Source: Elusimicrobiota bacterium (GTDB lineage Bacteria; CG03; SLGR01; PWQF01). From it: a stretch of DNA of 15,449 nucleotides. Made by a program: the position numbers and the translations under genes. The notes under the pieces are model-generated. The model had not been told where the DNA came from and searched no databases. It was given only the letters and a program-made list of their open reading frames with translations. Numbering within the stretch: the first letter of the stretch is position 1; the number at the start of each line of letters is the position of its first letter. Location: the NCBI GenBank assembly GCA_003556865.1, contig PWQF01000277.1:1-15449 (forward strand), read 5' to 3'. Below are positions 13,748-15,449 of the stretch, piece by piece.

Positions 13748-14884
13748 ATGCAGAGAGTATACGGATTTGATGAAGTGGCTATAGTGCCGGGAAGAGAGAC
13801 TCTGGACCCGGAGGATGTTGATGTCAAAAGTTCTATAGCAGACCAGAGTTTTGAAATCCCTTTCATAGCCAGTGCAATGGACGGAGTTGTTTCTCCCTCT
13901 TTTGCCTCGGGAATGGGAAACCTGGGGGGGCTGGCTGTTCTTAATCTGGAGGGTGTTTTTACCCGCTACCAGTCCCCGGAAGAGGTGCTTGAAGAAATAA
14001 TAGCGGCCCGGCCTGAGGAGGTAACTCCTCTTCTTCAGGATATATATCGGGAACCCATAAAGGAACACCTGGTCACCAGGGTTATAAGTAAGATGAAGAA
14101 AGAGGGGGCAAGAGTATGTGTTTCTTCCACACCTATGCAGGCCGAGAGGCTGGGTGTACTTAGCCGGGAGGCCGGTGCTGATATCTACTGCCTTCAGGCT
14201 ACTGTGCTAACTTCAAAGCACCGCGCCTCAGGTTATGATGTTTTAGATATTAAAAATTTCATTAAAAAGATGGAAATTCCGGTCATACTGGGAAACTGCG
14301 TTACATATGAAGTGGCGATGGACCTAATGAAATGCGGAGCCTCAGCAGTTCTTGTGGGCGTGGGTCCGGGAGCTGCCTGCACCACAAGGGGAGTTCTGGG
14401 AATAGGAGTGCCGCAGGTGAGTGCTACCATGGACTGCGCCCGTGCCCGGGACGATTTTTACAGGGAAAACGGCAGGTATGTTTCTATAATAACGGACGGC
14501 GGAATGACTGTGGGAGCTGATATTTGTAAAGCCTTTGCCAGCGGAGCGGATATGGTTATGTTGGGAAATACTTTTGCTAAAGCCAAGGAAGCTCCCGGAA
14601 AAGGATACCACTGGGGAATGGCTCTTCCACATCCCTATCTACCCAGGGGAACAAGGATAAGGGTGGGAATATGCGGAAAACTGGAGAATATACTTTTCGG
14701 CCCGGCAAAAACCGACGACGGAACCCAGAACCTTGTGGGAGCCCTTAAACTTTCAATGAGCAGCTGCGGAGCAGATAATATCAGGGACTTCCACCAAAAA
14801 AGCAGTATGGTGATAGCACCGGAGATAAAAAAAGAAGGAAAAATTTATCAAAAGGCCCAGAGTCTGGGGATGAGCAAACAGTGA
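13748..14884 (+). CDS. guaB3: GuaB3-type IMP dehydrogenase family protein
   Basis: This is an IMP dehydrogenase/GMP reductase superfamily TIM barrel of 378 residues. Visible motifs are ASAMDGV (41-47), the catalytic-loop sequence [11 protein letters not shown] (204-214) with Cys211, ITDGG (248-252) for phosphate binding, and [10 protein letters not shown] (298-307). The CBS (Bateman) domain of ordinary GuaB is missing. The [18 protein letters not shown] pattern and the ending match the GuaB3 subgroup I know from actinobacteria and cyanobacteria. The cyanobacterial member has been reported to be an IMP dehydrogenase, so oxidation of IMP to XMP is the best guess; GMP reductase activity is less likely but not excluded. 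The ATG has a good SD (GGAGG, 9 nt) and lies 4 nt after thyX. The stop overlaps dcd in GTGA. Confidence 0.88.
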   Translation: MQRVYGFDEVAIVPGRETLDPEDVDVKSSIADQSFEIPFIASAMDGVVSPSFASGMGNLGGLAVLNLEGVFTRYQSPEEVLEEIIAARPEEVTPLLQDIYREPIKEHLVTRVISKMKKEGARVCVSSTPMQAERLGVLSREAGADIYCLQATVLTSKHRASGYDVLDIKNFIKKMEIPVILGNCVTYEVAMDLMKCGASAVLVGVGPGAACTTRGVLGIGVPQVSATMDCARARDDFYRENGRYVSIITDGGMTVGADICKAFASGADMVMLGNTFAKAKEAPGKGYHWGMALPHPYLPRGTRIRVGICGKLENILFGPAKTDDGTQNLVGALKLSMSSCGADNIRDFHQKSSMVIAPEIKKEGKIYQKAQSLGMSKQ

Positions 14885-15435
14885 TAAGGCCTGATACATG
14901 GATAAAAAAGGCAGCGGAGGAGAAAGGTCTTATAGAGCCCTTTGTGGAGAGACAGGTAAATGAGGGAGTTATTTCCTACGGGCTTTCATCTTACGGTTAT
15001 GATATAAGAGTTGGAAGGGAGTTTAAGGTTTTTACGGATATAAACAGTGCTACTGTTGATCCAAAAAATTTTGACCAGGCCTGCTTTGTAGATCTGGTAA
15101 GGGATGACTATGTTCTAATTCCTCCCAATTCATTTGCTTTGGCAAGAACTGTGGAATATTTTAGAATACCCCGGGATGTTTTGGCTCTTTGCCTGGGTAA
15201 GTCAACCTATGCCCGTTGCGGCATTATTGTAAATGTCACCCCTTTTGAGCCGGAATGGGAAGGTCATGTTACCCTGGAGATTTCAAACACCACCCCGCTG
15301 GCTGCCAAAATCTATGCCGGGGAAGGTATAGCCCAGGTTATCTTCCTGCAAAGTGACCTGGCTTGCCGTAAATCATACAGGGACAGGAAAGGCAAATACC
15401 AGAAACAGGACAGGATTACCCTTCCAAAAATTTGA
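14881..15435 (+). CDS. dcd: dCTP deaminase
   Basis: It deaminates dCTP to dUTP, the main bacterial source of dUMP for thymidylate synthesis. The 184-residue protein has [10 protein letters not shown] (36-45), the nucleotide-binding loop [11 protein letters not shown] (104-114) and the segment with the catalytic Glu133 (GHVTLEISN), followed by [10 protein letters not shown] (143-152). These fit the common bacterial dCTP deaminase that releases dUTP. I see no sign that it is the bifunctional dCTP deaminase/dUTPase, though that cannot be settled from motifs alone. The start is GTG at 14881, sharing GTGA with the guaB3 stop, so translation is probably coupled. The family N-terminus (MIRPDTWI) fits this start. 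It is the last complete gene; 14 bases follow with nothing recognisable. Confidence 0.96.
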   Translation: MIRPDTWIKKAAEEKGLIEPFVERQVNEGVISYGLSSYGYDIRVGREFKVFTDINSATVDPKNFDQACFVDLVRDDYVLIPPNSFALARTVEYFRIPRDVLALCLGKSTYARCGIIVNVTPFEPEWEGHVTLEISNTTPLAAKIYAGEGIAQVIFLQSDLACRKSYRDRKGKYQKQDRITLPKI

Positions 15436-15449
15436 TATGATTCCAATAA

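Noticed and set aside
1..15449. Search for CRISPR arrays, tRNA or rRNA genes, insertion sequences, toxin-antitoxin or defence genes
   Set aside because: None was seen. Nearly every base is accounted for by housekeeping genes, so no new accessory system is claimed.

Overview
The window is a compact block of bacterial core metabolism, almost all of it nucleotide synthesis. Coding density is very high, with many gene overlaps, SD-type ribosome binding sites and sigma70/sigmaA-like promoters. The class III (oxygen-sensitive) ribonucleotide reductase with its radical-SAM activase, together with the NAD-linked class 1B dihydroorotate dehydrogenase (PyrD plus PyrK), points to an anaerobic or facultatively anaerobic bacterium. 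Thymidylate is made by ThyX, and an IMP dehydrogenase of the GuaB3 type is present. I cannot assign a phylum from the sequence. The mixture of a Firmicutes-like pyr operon, Thermus-family PyrE and GuaB3 would suit a poorly sampled anaerobic lineage, but that is inference.

Layout. (1) 1-1283, plus strand: the 3' part of a peptide deformylase gene overlapping fmt; together they form the N-formyl-methionine start/removal pair. (2) 1365-2549, minus: a DUF1015 protein of unknown function, divergent from pyrG (2747-4354, plus), which makes CTP from UTP. (3) 4356-9884, minus: a seven-gene operon pyrR-pyrB-pyrC-pyrK-pyrD-pyrF-pyrE. It covers carbamoyl phosphate plus aspartate through to UMP; carAB is not in the window. 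Its 3' end meets pyrG with one base between the two stop codons. (4) 9885-10248: a 364-base non-coding region with divergent promoters and several short symmetric or repeated motifs. (5) 10249-15435, plus: nrdD-nrdG-thyX-guaB3-dcd, a likely operon for deoxynucleotide supply (NTP to dNTP, dCTP to dUTP, dUMP to dTMP) with a guanine-nucleotide enzyme inserted.

How they work together. The pyr operon makes UMP, PyrG makes CTP, NrdD/NrdG reduce ribonucleotides to deoxyribonucleotides, and Dcd and ThyX lead to dTMP. A dUTPase and nucleotide kinases must be elsewhere. The two large operons diverge from one control region, so pyrimidine and deoxynucleotide synthesis are arranged head to head.

No mobile element, CRISPR array, tRNA, rRNA or phage gene was seen. 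I found no clearly new multi-gene system. The most interesting details are a C-terminal tail on NrdD ending in a sliding-clamp-like QLALF peptide, a PyrR-headed operon whose predicted leader is too short for the classic attenuator, unassigned dyads and repeats upstream of nrdD, and GuaB3 inside a dNTP operon. For three genes (DUF1015, pyrG, nrdD) the longest reading frame is probably not the true start; I give the preferred starts.
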